This document shows positions 11,094 to 22,141 of a stretch of 64,000 nucleotides of DNA, one piece after another (position 1 is the stretch's first letter; every line of letters begins with the position of its first letter). The DNA is from Plenodomus lindquistii. Its lineage: Eukaryota > Ascomycota > Dothideomycetes > Pleosporales > Leptosphaeriaceae. The notes beneath the pieces are model-generated. The model made no database searches. It saw only the letters and a list, made by a program, of their open reading frames with translations, and had not been told where the DNA came from. The position numbers and the translations under genes were made by a program. The DNA lies in NCBI GenBank assembly GCA_025504975.1, contig JANUWI010000001.1, positions 4,340,001 to 4,404,000 on the forward strand, written 5' to 3'.

Positions 11094-11401
11094 CTACCGA
11101 TACTAAACACTCGTCAGCCCTGATCTGTCGACCTCCCTATCTCAGATTCTCCCCATAGCTCACTTTGACAAATCCAATGTCCGCCGCCTTTTCCCGAAAA
11201 GCCTGACGGCTCATATTCAGTCCGTATTTGCGGATGATGCCCGCTCTCTTCTTCTCCCCCGTGACAACGCTATCGGAAAACCACCGTCAGCCTTGACTCT
11301 GTATTATAAGGGAGTATGTGGTGGTTCGCTGATCCTGACCAGTTGTGAGATCCTTTGCCATAGGTTCGCGGGCGTGAGTACCAAACTGATTCGTGAGACA
11401 T
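11094..11401 (-). CDS. RPS29: Small-subunit ribosomal protein uS14 (S29), zinc-less form
   Basis: Three short exons on the minus strand, 11401-11340, 11269-11164 and 11102-11094, give 58 aa. Intron 1 (70 bp) has a GTCAGG donor and GGCTGACG branch site; intron 2 (61 bp) has GTGAGC, GGCTGACG and TTTAG. The product starts MSHESVWYSRPRTYGKGS, continues with IIRKYGLN and REKAADIGFVK, and ends in Tyr-Arg encoded by a 9-base last exon. This is the signature of eukaryotic uS14, a 40S protein of about 56 aa near the decoding site. Of the zinc ligands (C-x2-C ... C-x2-C) only the first Cys (residue 21) remains. The others are Thr, Ser and Ala, and two residues are inserted in the loop, so this looks like a zinc-independent form. 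Conservation of the rest argues for a working gene. Confidence 0.85.
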
Positions 11402-11730
11402 TGTGGGCGAGGAGTGCTGAGGTGCAAGAGGGATGATCAATGAAGGAGATAGTGAGGTTATAGTGAAGTCAAGTTCTGGAGGTATGAAACAAATTCAAGG
11501 ATTGTGAGCACCCTGCTGTTCAGGAGAGAGTAAAGAGAGCTGTAGGCAATAGTACCTTGATGGGCAGCGCCGCGTGACTCCACATGACCGGTAGCATCGT
11601 TCAACACTAGTTCGTGAGAATGTGCAGAGGAAAGTATTGCCATCTTCATTAAAATCTCACGCGGTGTAATGCAAATCTATCGTCATTAGTTGTACCAAAC
11701 AACGCCATGCGTTGTGTGTGACTTGCGCGG
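11402..11730 (-). promoter_or_regulatory. RPS29 promoter and leader
   Basis: 329 bp between the start of RPS29 and the 3' end of the SIP3-like gene upstream on the same strand. The 45 bases before the ATG are pyrimidine-rich on the minus strand, typical of ribosomal protein leaders. A 63-codon open frame at 11649-11458 is probably part of the transcribed leader or chance. Confidence 0.45.
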
Positions 11731-14700
11731 TCAGGCCAAACCATCATGGGCCTTCTCGATATTCTCCAAGCTCGTCTTGCAGTCACCACAGTATCCTTTC
11801 ACCCAAGCCTCAATCTCCTTCTCCTTTCCTTTACCACCTGCCTCTTCCAACAGCGCGCCCACTTTGTTGCATTTGTGTGTCTCATCTAGCAGCCAACTCT
11901 CGTACTCCGCTTTCACAACTTCCTTCTCCATGCGATTCACGACACGCAAGGCCACGAGCAAATCGTGACGGTGTGATCCAAGGTTCTGGCGCGTCCTGTG
12001 TAGCCGGCGTGTACTTCGCGTGGAAGGAGTGATCGGCGAGTGAGAAGTGGAAATCGAAGAGGGGTCATGCAGGAGATGTGTGAAAGCTTGTCGACTGCAC
12101 TTTGTTAGTTTTTTTGCCAAGGCTAGTACTCGTTAAAACATACCACTTGTTGTCTGTACCACTGGTAATCGGTACCGATAGCCCAAGGCTAGTGTTGTTG
12201 GGATTGAGGAACGACTTTTCGATATCCTGAATGTAGATTGACCGCGTCATCGTGGTAGAGGGGCCGATTCCCAGCCGCGACATGTAGCCGGCAGCATTTC
12301 GCTCATTCCACCAATCCCAACTGTTTTTTGAAGTGTAAAAGAAGTTCGCTCCCCCACTGACTAGAAGAAGAGTCACGAGTACTGTATGTGCAGAGAGGAC
12401 TTTGGCTAATCCAGCAATAATAGCCAAGATCCAACTCATAATTGTCGAGAAGATGCTAATGAGAATGTTTCCGATCAACTGCGCAATGAAAGAGCCCGTC
12501 GTCTGTGGACGTAGCTTGAATTTTCGCGGCCGATTCGGAGGCGGAATGTCCTGCGCTTCGAGCTGTACGGCTTGTGTTTGCACACCAATTTGGCCAAAAA
12601 TACCAGTCACCTTTGTTGTGTTTCTATTGTGACCAAGCTTGGCGACTTGATCATTGACGACGTCGACTAGATCTTGAGCTTCCAGCTCCATATCTTGCAG
12701 ACCCTGTCGCTCAATGAGCTTCTTCGCGAATCGAGGATCGCGCTTCCAGTCGATCTTGATGTAAATGGCAAGTTTGCAACGGGCCTTTGAGACATGGGTG
12801 ATGACAATTTTGCTCAGGAGAACAAAACGCTCGTTGCCTGGTAAGTACCAAGGCGTCTTACGATCAGAGACCATGTAGCAGAGGTGATCATTCAGTACCT
12901 CGATGACTTGATGGTCGTTGATGATCACAGCACCGTCCTTACCGGGCTGTGCGATTTCGTACTCGAAGTCTCTGCGTTGATGTGTCTTGTCACTCGAAAT
13001 CCATGGCCCTTGAACGACACGAGACGCCCATCGCTCTCTGTAGAGTAGTTGGAACACGGCACTTTTGTCTCCAAAGAGAATATGGAAGAGAGCTTTGGCG
13101 CTGATGTCATACTCCTTCTCCACTGCAACTTGCGTCATGCCAGCAGGGGCGAAGACAACAGGCTGAGATGGCAATTTGAACTTGGCAGCGCTCTTGCCGC
13201 CATTCGCACCTGATGGTCCGAACAAATTGCCATCGATTCTCAGACTTGCTTTGATATTCTTGCCACCGTATTGTGTATCAGCGGGAGTCTCTGGGGATAG
13301 CTCTTCCCAGCCATCTTCGCCTGCCGATTGCTGACCGTCATCCGTCTCGAACCGTATCAGTCTCTTTACCGTCGCTTCAAGAGTGTTGTCTCCTGTCGCA
13401 GCAATTTTCACCAGAAAGTTCAGCCTCCTAAGAAGCAACTTCAAAGGCTCCAAGAAAGTTTTTACAGTTAATCGTGTTGCACCATCCTCTCTCGACCCAG
13501 TCTTGAAATGGAGAAAGAGAAAGTCGCAGTCTTTTCCAGGCGCGGCAGTCACCTCGTCAATCGAAGACATGCTGATCCCTGTGATGAGGACGAGGCCCAA
13601 ATGATTGCTGTAGAAATAGATATCCTTTGATGTAACGTATACTCGTCCAGGAAACTCTTGCTGTTCTGTTGGATTCCAAACAGCGCGAAACACTAGAACG
13701 ACTTTTTCAGATTGTGGCACCGTAGGGAAAAGGATGCGGAACTGTGCGTCCTGCATCCGCAAAGCAAGCGGATAGCAATCGGGAAATTCTTCGGTTGCCA
13801 CAATGTTTTTACTCGGAGACGGAGCTGGACCGCCCATGCTCGTACTCTTTCGATGAGCTGGCCCAGCTGGGGTAGACGGGACAGCAGGCCGTACGCTTGC
13901 GTCATCTTTAATGGGTGCAAGTGCCGGCGATCCTTTGACAGGACTCGGCGGACCGGACTGGCTACGATCACGAGTGAATATCTCGTCTTCCCGTACCAAG
14001 CGGTCCACATAACCCCAATTCACAGACCCCCACAGGTTAGCCATGAGTCCGCCGGGCATGTTCCCAGAGCGACCTATTCCCAAACCTCGCTCGCCGCTGA
14101 CAGCAACGGCTGCTTTACTAAGGTTAGTCGGCGCGGGAGGATTGGCCAGGGTAGACGGAGCGAGCGTTGTGTAAGGCAGTGTTTGTCCCAACACGAGACG
14201 TGTATCAGGAAGGCCGGGAGCCGGTGCAGTGACTTGCCCAACTTGCACTATACTGTGGCTGGCCGAAGCAAGACTTGCAGAAATGAGGCTGGCAATGCCG
14301 CTGGTAGTAGAAGAGGGATTGCTTCCGCTTAGCTGTGGTCCCACAGTAGATTTGCGTGTCAGGTCGAGCTTCTCCATGATCCTAGCAGTATGATCGCGTC
14401 GGCTGCTTTCACCGTCAGTTCCGGTATTCTTTCGGCTGACATCGACACTGCCTCGGGTCGCAAGCCCGTCACCACTGGGAATGCCGAGCGACGTTTCGGC
14501 GCGATCAATACCACCTAGATCATCGCTTGATTGCGCAGCATGACCTTCAGATGTCTTCGCAGCGAATTCAGGCGCAACAGGAGGGCTGATGGAGAAGGCA
14601 GCGTCGCCCGAGTTACCACTCGGCGTGTCCTTGGAAGTGTCTTCGAGAGCTTTCCGCTTAGCTACTTCGAAAGAGGCTATCCATTCCGTAATATCGCCCT

Positions 14701-15880
14701 GGGTCTCCGCTTGCAATAAGATGGTGGTGTCCTTGGTCTTGACCTCAAAGCAGAATCGGCGCTCTTCTGCGACAGCAGGCCGTATACCGCACAGCAACAC
14801 ACCAATCTTTTCCGACTCCTCCACAGCACCGGATCGCGTTCCTTGTGTCAGCCAACCAAAGATACCATCCTTGACAAAAAACCATCTCCTGACCCAGTAT
14901 GTACGGGCAGGTTTGCCTGTTATTGTGCGCTGGAACAGCCAGCCCTGTTTCTCAGCCTTTTCATTGCCGAGGTCCGGCTTAGCAGGAGACTGGAGATTGG
15001 CTGGTTGGGGAGTCGTGCCCAAGTAGGGAACAGTAGAAGCAGCATATGTATCCAGCTCTCGCGAAGGGCGTGCACTGAGTTCAGCAGCCTCCTCTATCTG
15101 TTTCCGCGCCAGGTACATTTCGCGCTTAAAGACACGCTCGCCGTTCTCCATCTCTTTGCTCCAACCTCGTACGCGCTCAACATCAGAGGTCCACGTGGCG
15201 AATCCTTTGGCGGATGATTCGTTGGCAGCCTTCATATCGCGCCACTGCTCGTTGACGACCTTGACCAGGATCTTATCCAATGTCAAGCGCACTTGAGGGG
15301 CCATGATGCAGAAGTTCATGCTTGCAGTGAGGTAGGCCCGCCTTGCCTCATGTAGCTGAAAGGCATCTTCTCTCAGTGACGAGGCCTCCTTGCTCTTGAC
15401 TTGGCCCGCATAGCGCGCAATGGCGCCATCGAATATGCGCTGCGACGAGTCCAGATTCTTGCGTGCCTCTTTCAACATGCGCAGATCATTTTGCAAGAAC
15501 GCTCGTATGGGCTCGCAAACAGTGGCCTCGGCTCTTCGTAGACTTCGCAGTGTGCTGTTCCAAAACTCACGTGCCCCTTCTCCAAAGCGCTTCAAGGCCA
15601 AGACGGTATAGTCGTGGTCAAGCACCGCTTCCGACAGCTGCAGCGGCGGGTGCGATGTCGAAATGTACGCATCGACGAGTGTTTGTATGTTGTTCGTCTC
15701 GGCTGCGAGACGTGAGGTCGCTGATACATACGAACCGAGCCATCGCTCGATGAGCTCGATCTGGTCGCCGAAATGGACGGCGGTCGCGCGGAAGGTGGGC
15801 GAGTCGAGGGCTGCTTCTTTGATTACAACAGGGCTGTCGTCACGTGAGTCTTTGAGGAGAGTCGGGCGGGGTGGAATCAT
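11731..15880 (-). CDS. SIP3: SIP3/LAM1-type BAR-PH-GRAM-VASt sterol transfer protein
   Basis: Two exons, 15880-12144 and 12094-11731, joined across a 49-bp intron (GTATGT donor, CAG acceptor) to give 1366 aa. Domain order: BAR-like helical region (~20-260), PH domain (~310-415, QGWLFQR...RRWFFVKDGIFGWL), a low-complexity Ser/Pro linker, GRAM domain (~711-793), VASt/StART-like domain (~918-1077, ALFHILFGDKSAVFQLLY) and a membrane anchor (~1133-1177). A charged C-terminal segment encoded partly by exon 2 follows. Yeast Sip3/Lam3 and Ysp1/Lam1 share this plan; they sit in the ER at contacts with the plasma membrane and move sterols. The ATG at 15880 directly overlaps the stop of an upstream ORF (see 15966-15877). 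The frame is open for 17 more codons upstream without an ATG, so the true N-terminus is uncertain. Confidence 0.9.
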
Positions 15881-15966
15881 GGAGGCAGCTTCATTCCAAC
15901 GTACATCAAAGCCAGCGGCCTCTCCACCGGCTCAACGGTGACCTGTGGTGACGCCTCCTCTGCCAT
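15877..15966 (-). promoter_or_regulatory. 29-codon upstream ORF overlapping the SIP3 start (ATGA)
   Basis: An ATG at 15966 opens MAEEASPQVTVEPVE... and ends in a TGA that shares ATGA with the SIP3 start codon, a layout suited to termination-reinitiation. The frame of SIP3 itself, read upstream, gives protein-like AAGFDVRWNEAAS with no ATG. If the two bases AG at 15921-15920 (in GAGAG) were absent, the uORF would run straight into SIP3. It is therefore either a regulatory uORF or the true N-terminus broken by a 2-base insertion. Confidence 0.6.
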
Positions 15967-16259
15967 GACTTGGGTGCACCGATGGGTGGCGACTATGCTA
16001 CAAGAACAGGGCTGCTATCGAGACCGGCAGAGCAAGTCAGCGTGCGCACTATAAATCATGGCCGAGGTGGCCGGGGGCGAGCCGCGTGGTGTGCTTGTGC
16101 ATTGCGCGGTGTTCTTGCGTTGTTGACCAGTGCGGCGGTCGTAGCTTCCCCGGGCGGACGTCAGGGTCCACTACGTTAGCGCCTTCCTCTCCAAAAAAAA
16201 AATGAAGAAGCCGCAACCCACGCACGCTCCGCTCCTGCTTCACCTTCTCAGCCCCAGAC
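15881..16259. promoter_or_regulatory. Divergent promoter SIP3/KRI1
   Basis: About 380 bp separate the start codons of SIP3 (minus) and KRI1 (plus), so the two genes share this regulatory region. It contains the SIP3 uORF and an A-tract (about 16193-16202) in the KRI1 leader. No clear TATA box was seen for KRI1. Confidence 0.6.
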
Positions 16260-18227
16260 ATGGCCGGCACCAAGGACAAGAAGCACCACAACGGGGGCAA
16301 GCGCCAGCTGAACGGCGACTCGGCTGCACCAAAGAGTGTGCCTGAGCGGCCCGCGAAGAAGGCTAAATTGCTCGACAACACCGACGACGAAGGATCCGAT
16401 GAAGAAGAGGGCGGTGTCTCATTGACGGTCAACGAGGAGTTTGCGCGACGCTTCGAGCACAACAAGAAGCGCGAGGAGAAGCAGCGGTGTACATACCCAT
16501 GCTGCTGTTCATACTGGAGCAAATGCTGACAGCGCACAGTGGAGGAAAAGTATGGCAAGAACAAGGGCATGGAGGATGACGAAGAGTCCGAAGACTCAGA
16601 AGAGGGTGTTGAGGAAGACGATGCGGCAGAATTACTCGACGAAGACCTGGACGATCAAGTCAATGCCACACTACAAGCTCTGCGCTCCAAAGACCCCCGC
16701 ATCTACAACAAGGAGGCAAAATTCTATCGCGATCTCGAGGATGAGGACCATGGCCATGGCGCAGCTGGCGCAGAGAAGGAAAAGCCCATGACGCTCAGGG
16801 ACTACCACACCAAAAACCTGCTTGAGGGCAAGTTTGCGGACGAAGAGGAAGAGTCACCTGTGAAAACGTACGCCCAAGAGCAGGAAGAGGCCAGACAAGA
16901 ACTCGTCAGGAAAGCCCGCGATGCAGACGAGCAGGAAGAAGACGACTTCTTGGTGGCCAAGCCCAAGCCTACTTCGTCCAAAAAGGACCGCGTCAAGATC
17001 ACTGCACAGGACGTGGAAAAGGCCGAGCAGGACCCCGAAACTTTTCTCTCAAACTTCATGGCGTCGCGCGCATGGGTACCAACCGACAAAGCCCGCTTCC
17101 AACCACTCGAGTCTGACGATGACGAAGAAGACGCCGCAGCCGACGAGTGGGAGAATTCCTACAATCTGTACTTCGAGAGCACAGCTGGTGCCAACGAAAA
17201 GATCATGACATACGCTCGTGATGCCGTCGCAAGCACAACTGTTCGTCGCGACGACGTGAACGGTCGCCGAAAGGCTCGCGAAGCCGCCCGTGCCAAACGA
17301 GAGGCCGAGAGGCTCGAGAAGGAAAAGGATCTGGCTCGTCTCAGGAAACTAAAGGTCGACGAAATGGAGCAAAAGGTCAAGCAGATCCGCCAAATTGGGG
17401 GTCTAACCGGAAGAGACTTCAAGATTGAAGAATGGAAGGACGTCCTCGAAGCAGATTGGTCAGACGAGCAGTGGGATGCTGAGATGCAAAAGCGCTTTGG
17501 TGATGCATACTATGGCGAAGGCGACGCTGGCATGGACAGCGGGGGAGAAGAGGGCACAAAGAGCAAAAAGAAGCCAAAGAAGCCCAAGTTCGACGATGAC
17601 ATCGACATCAAGGACCTTGTTCCCGATTTCAAAGATGACGATGAGGAGGTTCCTGACATTACACTGTCATCAGACGATGAAGATGCAGATGACGGAACTG
17701 ATGATGATGACGACGAAGATGCCAGCAACGCCAAGTCTGCGAAGTCTTCAAAGAAGCGGAAGCAAGAGCGCGCAGAAGCCAAAAGCGCTGCTCGCCGAGA
17801 TCGTCGTCTGATCGAAAACTTGGTCAACGAGAACCTCGAATACGAAAAAGCACTCGCAGCGAAACCTAAAGCCGCTACAAAATTTCGTTATCGCGAGACT
17901 TCCCCGACCACCTTTGGTCTCACACCGCGCGACATTCTGCTCGCGGACGATAAGCAACTAAATGAATTTGCTGGGTTAAAGAAGCTAGCTTCCTTCCGAG
18001 ACCCTGAGAAGAAGAAGAAAGACAAGAAGCACCTCAGCAAGAAGGCACGTCTGAGACAATGGAGGCAAGAAACATTCGGTGATGCCGAAGGACCAAAGGG
18101 CGGCTTCGAGACACTGCTAGGCGCCGAGGCCGGTGCAGTGGACGAGGAACCAAGCAATGTTGTTGAAGGCGATGGTAAGAAGAAGAAGAGGAGGAACAGG
18201 AAGCGGAAGGCTGGTAGTGAGGCATAA
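16260..18227 (+). CDS. KRI1: KRI1-like nucleolar ribosome biogenesis protein
   Basis: Two exons, 16260-16488 and 16540-18227, give 638 aa. The 51-bp intron starts GTACAT and ends CACAG, and restores RFEHNKKREEKQRLEEKYG across the junction, a family hallmark. The protein is extremely charged, with acidic blocks (SDEEEG, DDEEDAAADEWENSYN, DDDDEDA) alternating with Lys-rich coiled-coil stretches. The Kri1 C-terminal domain contains KFRYRETSPTTFGLTPRDIL, FAGLKKLASFRD and KKARLRQWRQETFG. The tail KKKKRRNRKRKAG is a likely nucleolar localisation signal. Yeast Kri1 works with Krr1 in 40S assembly in the nucleolus and is essential. Nearby RPS29 is a 40S component too, though separately transcribed. 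Confidence 0.92.
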
Positions 18228-18944
18228 GCCTGGGGTCAAGTATAGTTTGAGATACGAATTAATTGACAGGTATCATACATTTCCTACCAACAATATGGTG
18301 AGCCTCGCGTTACAGCTTTGCGACGTGGATGCATTGGGAATCACAAAGGGACAAGTAAATAAGAGATACAGTGAAGCAGTTCGCGACGGCAACGTACAGG
18401 AAAGACTGCAAGAGAGGGATTCTCCCAATGCATCTATAGGAGTGAGAGCGGCGGCATTCGTGTCTCTTCTGCTCAATCTTTGGAACCTCTAAAACAGGGG
18501 TGTAGAAGGCACCTACACAACCAGTCGCTTTGCAGGGCATCAAGAATAAAACAGATGGAAGGCTTGTATGCTACCATGTATGCTCCAAGGCTTCAATCTC
18601 AAGAAAACAAACTCCTTGACAACGTGAGTGGCTCCGGGTGCTCGCCTCTTTCTCACACCCATAGCGTCGCTTCTGCCCGGCCACTGGAGTCGGAAGCGGG
18701 ATGCGTATGGTGTGCTCTTGAGCTTGCGCATCGTTCGCTGTGTAAATCCTCTTGTCCGCATTCACCCTCGCAACCCCATCTCCGCCTAATCAAGACAAAA
18801 CAATAGTCCAACGTAAAAATTTATTACTATCGTTACACGAACTGGTTTACGTATCACTAACCAAACTAAAGCAAAAGCACAGCAACGTCTTTCATCCGCA
18901 GTATAGGCGGATTTTTGTCTCAGTTTTCAGGACCAGGTCAAGAC
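18228..18944. other. Convergent 3' intergenic region
   Basis: 717 bp between the convergent ends of KRI1 and the USP gene. Open frames at 18540-18765 minus are present in two registers but match nothing I recognise. It probably contains both 3' UTRs. Confidence 0.5.
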
Positions 18945-20279
18945 CTAAGAGTCTGTCAACAGAGCCGCGACTTGTCCTCGACGCGACTCCCTAATATATG
19001 TCAAAATGTGTGTCTCCTTGTTCCCCGTCGCCACTATCAGAGGCTGCTGCGGACTGTGCACGAACTGGGCCTTGGTGAATGTTTCGACGTGGCTATCCGA
19101 GATAAACCTGTAGCTGCTGGGGCCTCTAACACTAGCCATATAGTGCCCGCCAGTCACTTTCAGTCCATCATGCGAAACGACACTAGAGAGACGGTACTTC
19201 AACGGGATAGCCTTGTTCTCTTGGTGCTTTGTTAGATCGAGGATCTCTGGATGCTGCACGCGATGGTGGATCTTTTTCAGAGTATCAGCATGGGCCATTG
19301 ATACGGTGATTCTGAAAATTTGGGGTGCAGCGTCAATGACTAGATCTTCAGTGTGATTGCGTGTAACGAGGCATGTCGGGCAAATCGCTGTTGCCTGTTG
19401 ATTTCGGAAATAGGAAGCGAGGACACTGTTCCAATTATGATTGGGATTGGTGAGACGGATCACAATCTGAGTCTCTGCGGTATTTCCTCTTGTATGTGTG
19501 GTTGCACACGAAGAGCAGGTGAGCTTGTAATGCCCCAACGTTTGAATGAGGGCTTCGTATTCATCTGTCCAGCTTTGTAAACTATGTTTCATTAGTGAAG
19601 TTGCTCGAGCGCGAGAGTCTACTACTACTTACGCTGTCGATTTCGATAGTTGATCCATCACGAACGTGTAAAAGGAGTCGGAGTCGTCTTGCACATGCTG
19701 CTGGAATATCCCACTGTCAAATGCCATTCGTGCAATGAGCCTCATTGGACCAGTTGCCGAGGGTATGGCGGTAGTCCTCGCTGTCTGTGTCCAGTATGCA
19801 GCAATCAAATTCTTCATCTCGCAAGCCATGCAATTCCGGGGAACACGTCCGCTTCTTGCATAAGGTGTAGGATTGGGGTTACAAGGGTTGATGAAAAGAT
19901 TATTACCGTTTGCGTCTTTTCCGTTGCGGACATTGTGAGAACGTATCCAATTGAGTAAGCTCGGCTGGTGCATCATGGCTTGCAGCGCAGCATTCATGTA
20001 GCATTGAGCATTGGGATTGTGGATACCCTTGGCGTGAACCTGACCGGCAGGTTTGTGTTTAATCCAATTTTTACTTATTCTAGCATTCTGTGCACCAGTC
20101 AGTCGTAGCACAGATAAGGAGAGATATGAACATACAATGGTGTCGCGCCTCTTCTGTGCCGGGGTCCTCAGCTGATGGAGCTGTGGAGGCGGAGGTGCAG
20201 CAGCACCGGGAGTGTTTAGTGCTTGTCGAAGCTGTCTGTCATGTCTTATACGTGCACTTGATCTTCTAGGTGCGGCCAT
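18945..20279 (-). CDS. USP-type ubiquitin carboxyl-terminal hydrolase (peptidase C19)
   Basis: Three exons, 20279-20136, 20087-19633 and 19581-18945, encode 411 aa. Intron 1 (48 bp, GTATGT...CTGACTGG...CAG) is a multiple of three without stops, so its retention would insert 16 residues. Intron 2 is 51 bp (GTAAGT...ACTAATG...TAG). A basic, proline-rich N-terminus precedes the Cys box GIHNPNAQCYMNAALQ, with catalytic Cys77 and oxyanion Asn72. Then follow a QQDS-type box (VQDDSDSFYTFVMDQL), a zinc ribbon (CSSC and CPTC), and the His box GGHYMASVRG with YRFISDSHV supplying the Asp. The triad looks complete, so it should cleave ubiquitin from conjugates. The Cys box deviates from the GLxNxGNTCYMN consensus, and I cannot match it to a named yeast Ubp; it may be a lineage-specific USP. 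Confidence 0.85.
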
Positions 20280-21035
20280 CTTTGCTAGTGATATCGAGAA
20301 AGTGAGACGAAAGTTGTAGAGATTGGATATTGAGCAAGTGTCTGGCGGAAGCCATTCTTTTCAAGTGAGTTGCATCAGCTTCTTCATCGTCAAGACAGCT
20401 GAACAATCAGCTTTGTTCTATTCGCAATTGTTACATTGTGCATTGCTACGCGGCGAATGCAGGACAATGGAAGACAACACAATACGCCCGTGAGAGCAAC
20501 AACGCCATTGTTGATTCTTTTTTCGTCCAAGTGACCATTGTGATAATGATTTGAATGTGCTGATAGAGACTCTGAGAGAATGACCAGGGGGAGGAAATTG
20601 CTTTTGCCCGGCTCCTCACTCATGACGAGATGCTGCTGGCAGTTGCAACTCCACACTGAATGTTACGTAGATCTTGGCGTGAGAGGTGAGACAGCAGGTA
20701 GATCAGTATGCCGCGAATATCTCTCGACGGGCGTTGCGATGAGCGAAAGGATTTCTGCTTGAAGTTTTGTTGTTAGTCTGCACTGGAAGGCGATGCGCGT
20801 ATCGCTGTAGAGTTGTGCTCCGACCGAGCCTGAGTGTGAATGTCTTGCAGTGCTTAATGACAAGGCAAGGTCGAACCTAACGTTAGCGCGTTTTTGGCCG
20901 AGCCTCGGTTCGCGAGCGCTCACATGGCAGCAACACGTCGTGATTACAGCAGTCATTTCTTCATCCCTTCCTAGGCGTATTGTTTTGTCGAGGACCTCGC
21001 TCATTTGGTGTCCCTTGGGCTTCTGACTTTTCACG
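20280..21035. promoter_or_regulatory. Divergent promoter USP/thioesterase
   Basis: 756 bp between two divergent start codons. No further gene was recognised. Open frames on the minus strand (20656-20390, 21193-20663) lack domains and partly overlap the thioesterase exon. Confidence 0.45.
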
Positions 21036-22141
21036 ATGGCGCAAATCGCGAGCGTTGCCTTGGCCGGTGCTTCCATCCTTGCAATCGCGTCGCAGCCCGC
21101 CCTGAGAGCAACTCTGGTGGCTACAATAGCACGATACACCGGGTACAATGCGCCCGGGGGACTGTGGCGGATAGCTGCTATTATTCTGGCCATTCTGAAC
21201 TTGAAGTCATTACCGCTGGTTTGGACGGTCCGTACCCAATGCTCCGGGGACGTTTGTATTATATAGATACTAACGGTATTGCCCAGCTACGAATTTTCCG
21301 CGCCATGCTGTACCACATCTATCTGCAGCCAACGGCTATCCCTCCTCATGCGCTCTTCCAGCCAGTCATTACGTCTACGCGTACCACGCTCCTCGAGACG
21401 GACTACAACCTACACAAGAGTAATTCCACTTATTTTTCAGACATGGACATTTCGCGTACGCATCTTTTCACCGCCATTATCAGGAATGGCATCAAGAAGA
21501 ACAGTCGACTGTATGGCGCCAAGAAGAGCGCCGTTGCCGGCAGTGTAGGAGCAACAGAGGGTACACGCGGAAAGCATTTGGTTGCACTAGGTGGCATCAG
21601 CTGCTTATTCAAGAGGGAAATTTTGCCCTACCAAAAGTACGAGATGTGGACGAGACTGTTATGCTGGGACAAGAAGTGGTTCTACATTGTCACGCACCTG
21701 GTCAAACCTGGCGTTGCGCAACCTTCAAGCTGGACGCTTCAACCCTGGAAACAGGCCAAGACAGTAGCCAAGGACGTCGATGCGGATAAGCTCCTGAATG
21801 CTGTGTATGCTACTGCCATCGCGAAGTACGTCATCAAACGAGGACGTATCACAGTGCCTCCCGAAGTGGCCTTGATGGACGCTGATATGCTGCCACCAAA
21901 ACCTGAAGGATGGTCGTACCAAGAAGAGCCAGCATCCAACGGCCACGCAAATGGTAGTGCGGATGGACTGCTCCCAAAGTCTGTCGATGCAAAAGACTGG
22001 AATTGGGACGTCATCGAAGCTGAACGGCTACGGGGGCTCAAAGTGGCAGTCAAGTTCGCAGAGATGGACGGCATGCATAGCTACTTCGATGGTGGCAAGG
22101 ACGGTGTTTTAGGCGAATTCGCTGATCTATTGTTCTCATAG
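21036..22141 (+). CDS. Membrane-anchored hot-dog thioesterase-like protein
   Basis: Two exons, 21036-21227 and 21287-22141, give 348 aa. The 59-bp intron has a GTCCGT donor, TACTAAC branch and CAG acceptor. Exon 1 encodes two hydrophobic segments (residues ~1-25 and ~42-62), likely an ER or membrane anchor. Exon 2 carries the hot-dog domain of the THEM6/4HBT_2 type: FRAMLYHIYL, TDYNLHKSNSTYFSDMDISR (the family signature), LGGISCLFKREILPYQKYEM and KWFYIVTHLVKPG. The C-terminal ~100 residues are more variable and close with a conserved-looking ERLRGLKVAVKFAEMDGMHSYF segment. The family is presumed to hydrolyse acyl-CoA or similar thioesters; the substrate is unknown. A longer frame from 21005 is an artefact of reading through the intron. 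Confidence 0.82.

Noticed and set aside
16049..16570. 173-codon open frame on the minus strand
   Set aside because: Antisense to the KRI1 start and first intron; Ser/Phe-rich composition mirrors the Glu/Lys-rich KRI1 codons.
21005..21286. Longer N-terminus for the thioesterase (ATG at 21005)
   Set aside because: That frame reads through an intron with perfect TACTAAC and CAG signals; the spliced start at 21036 gives the hydrophobic anchor typical of the family.
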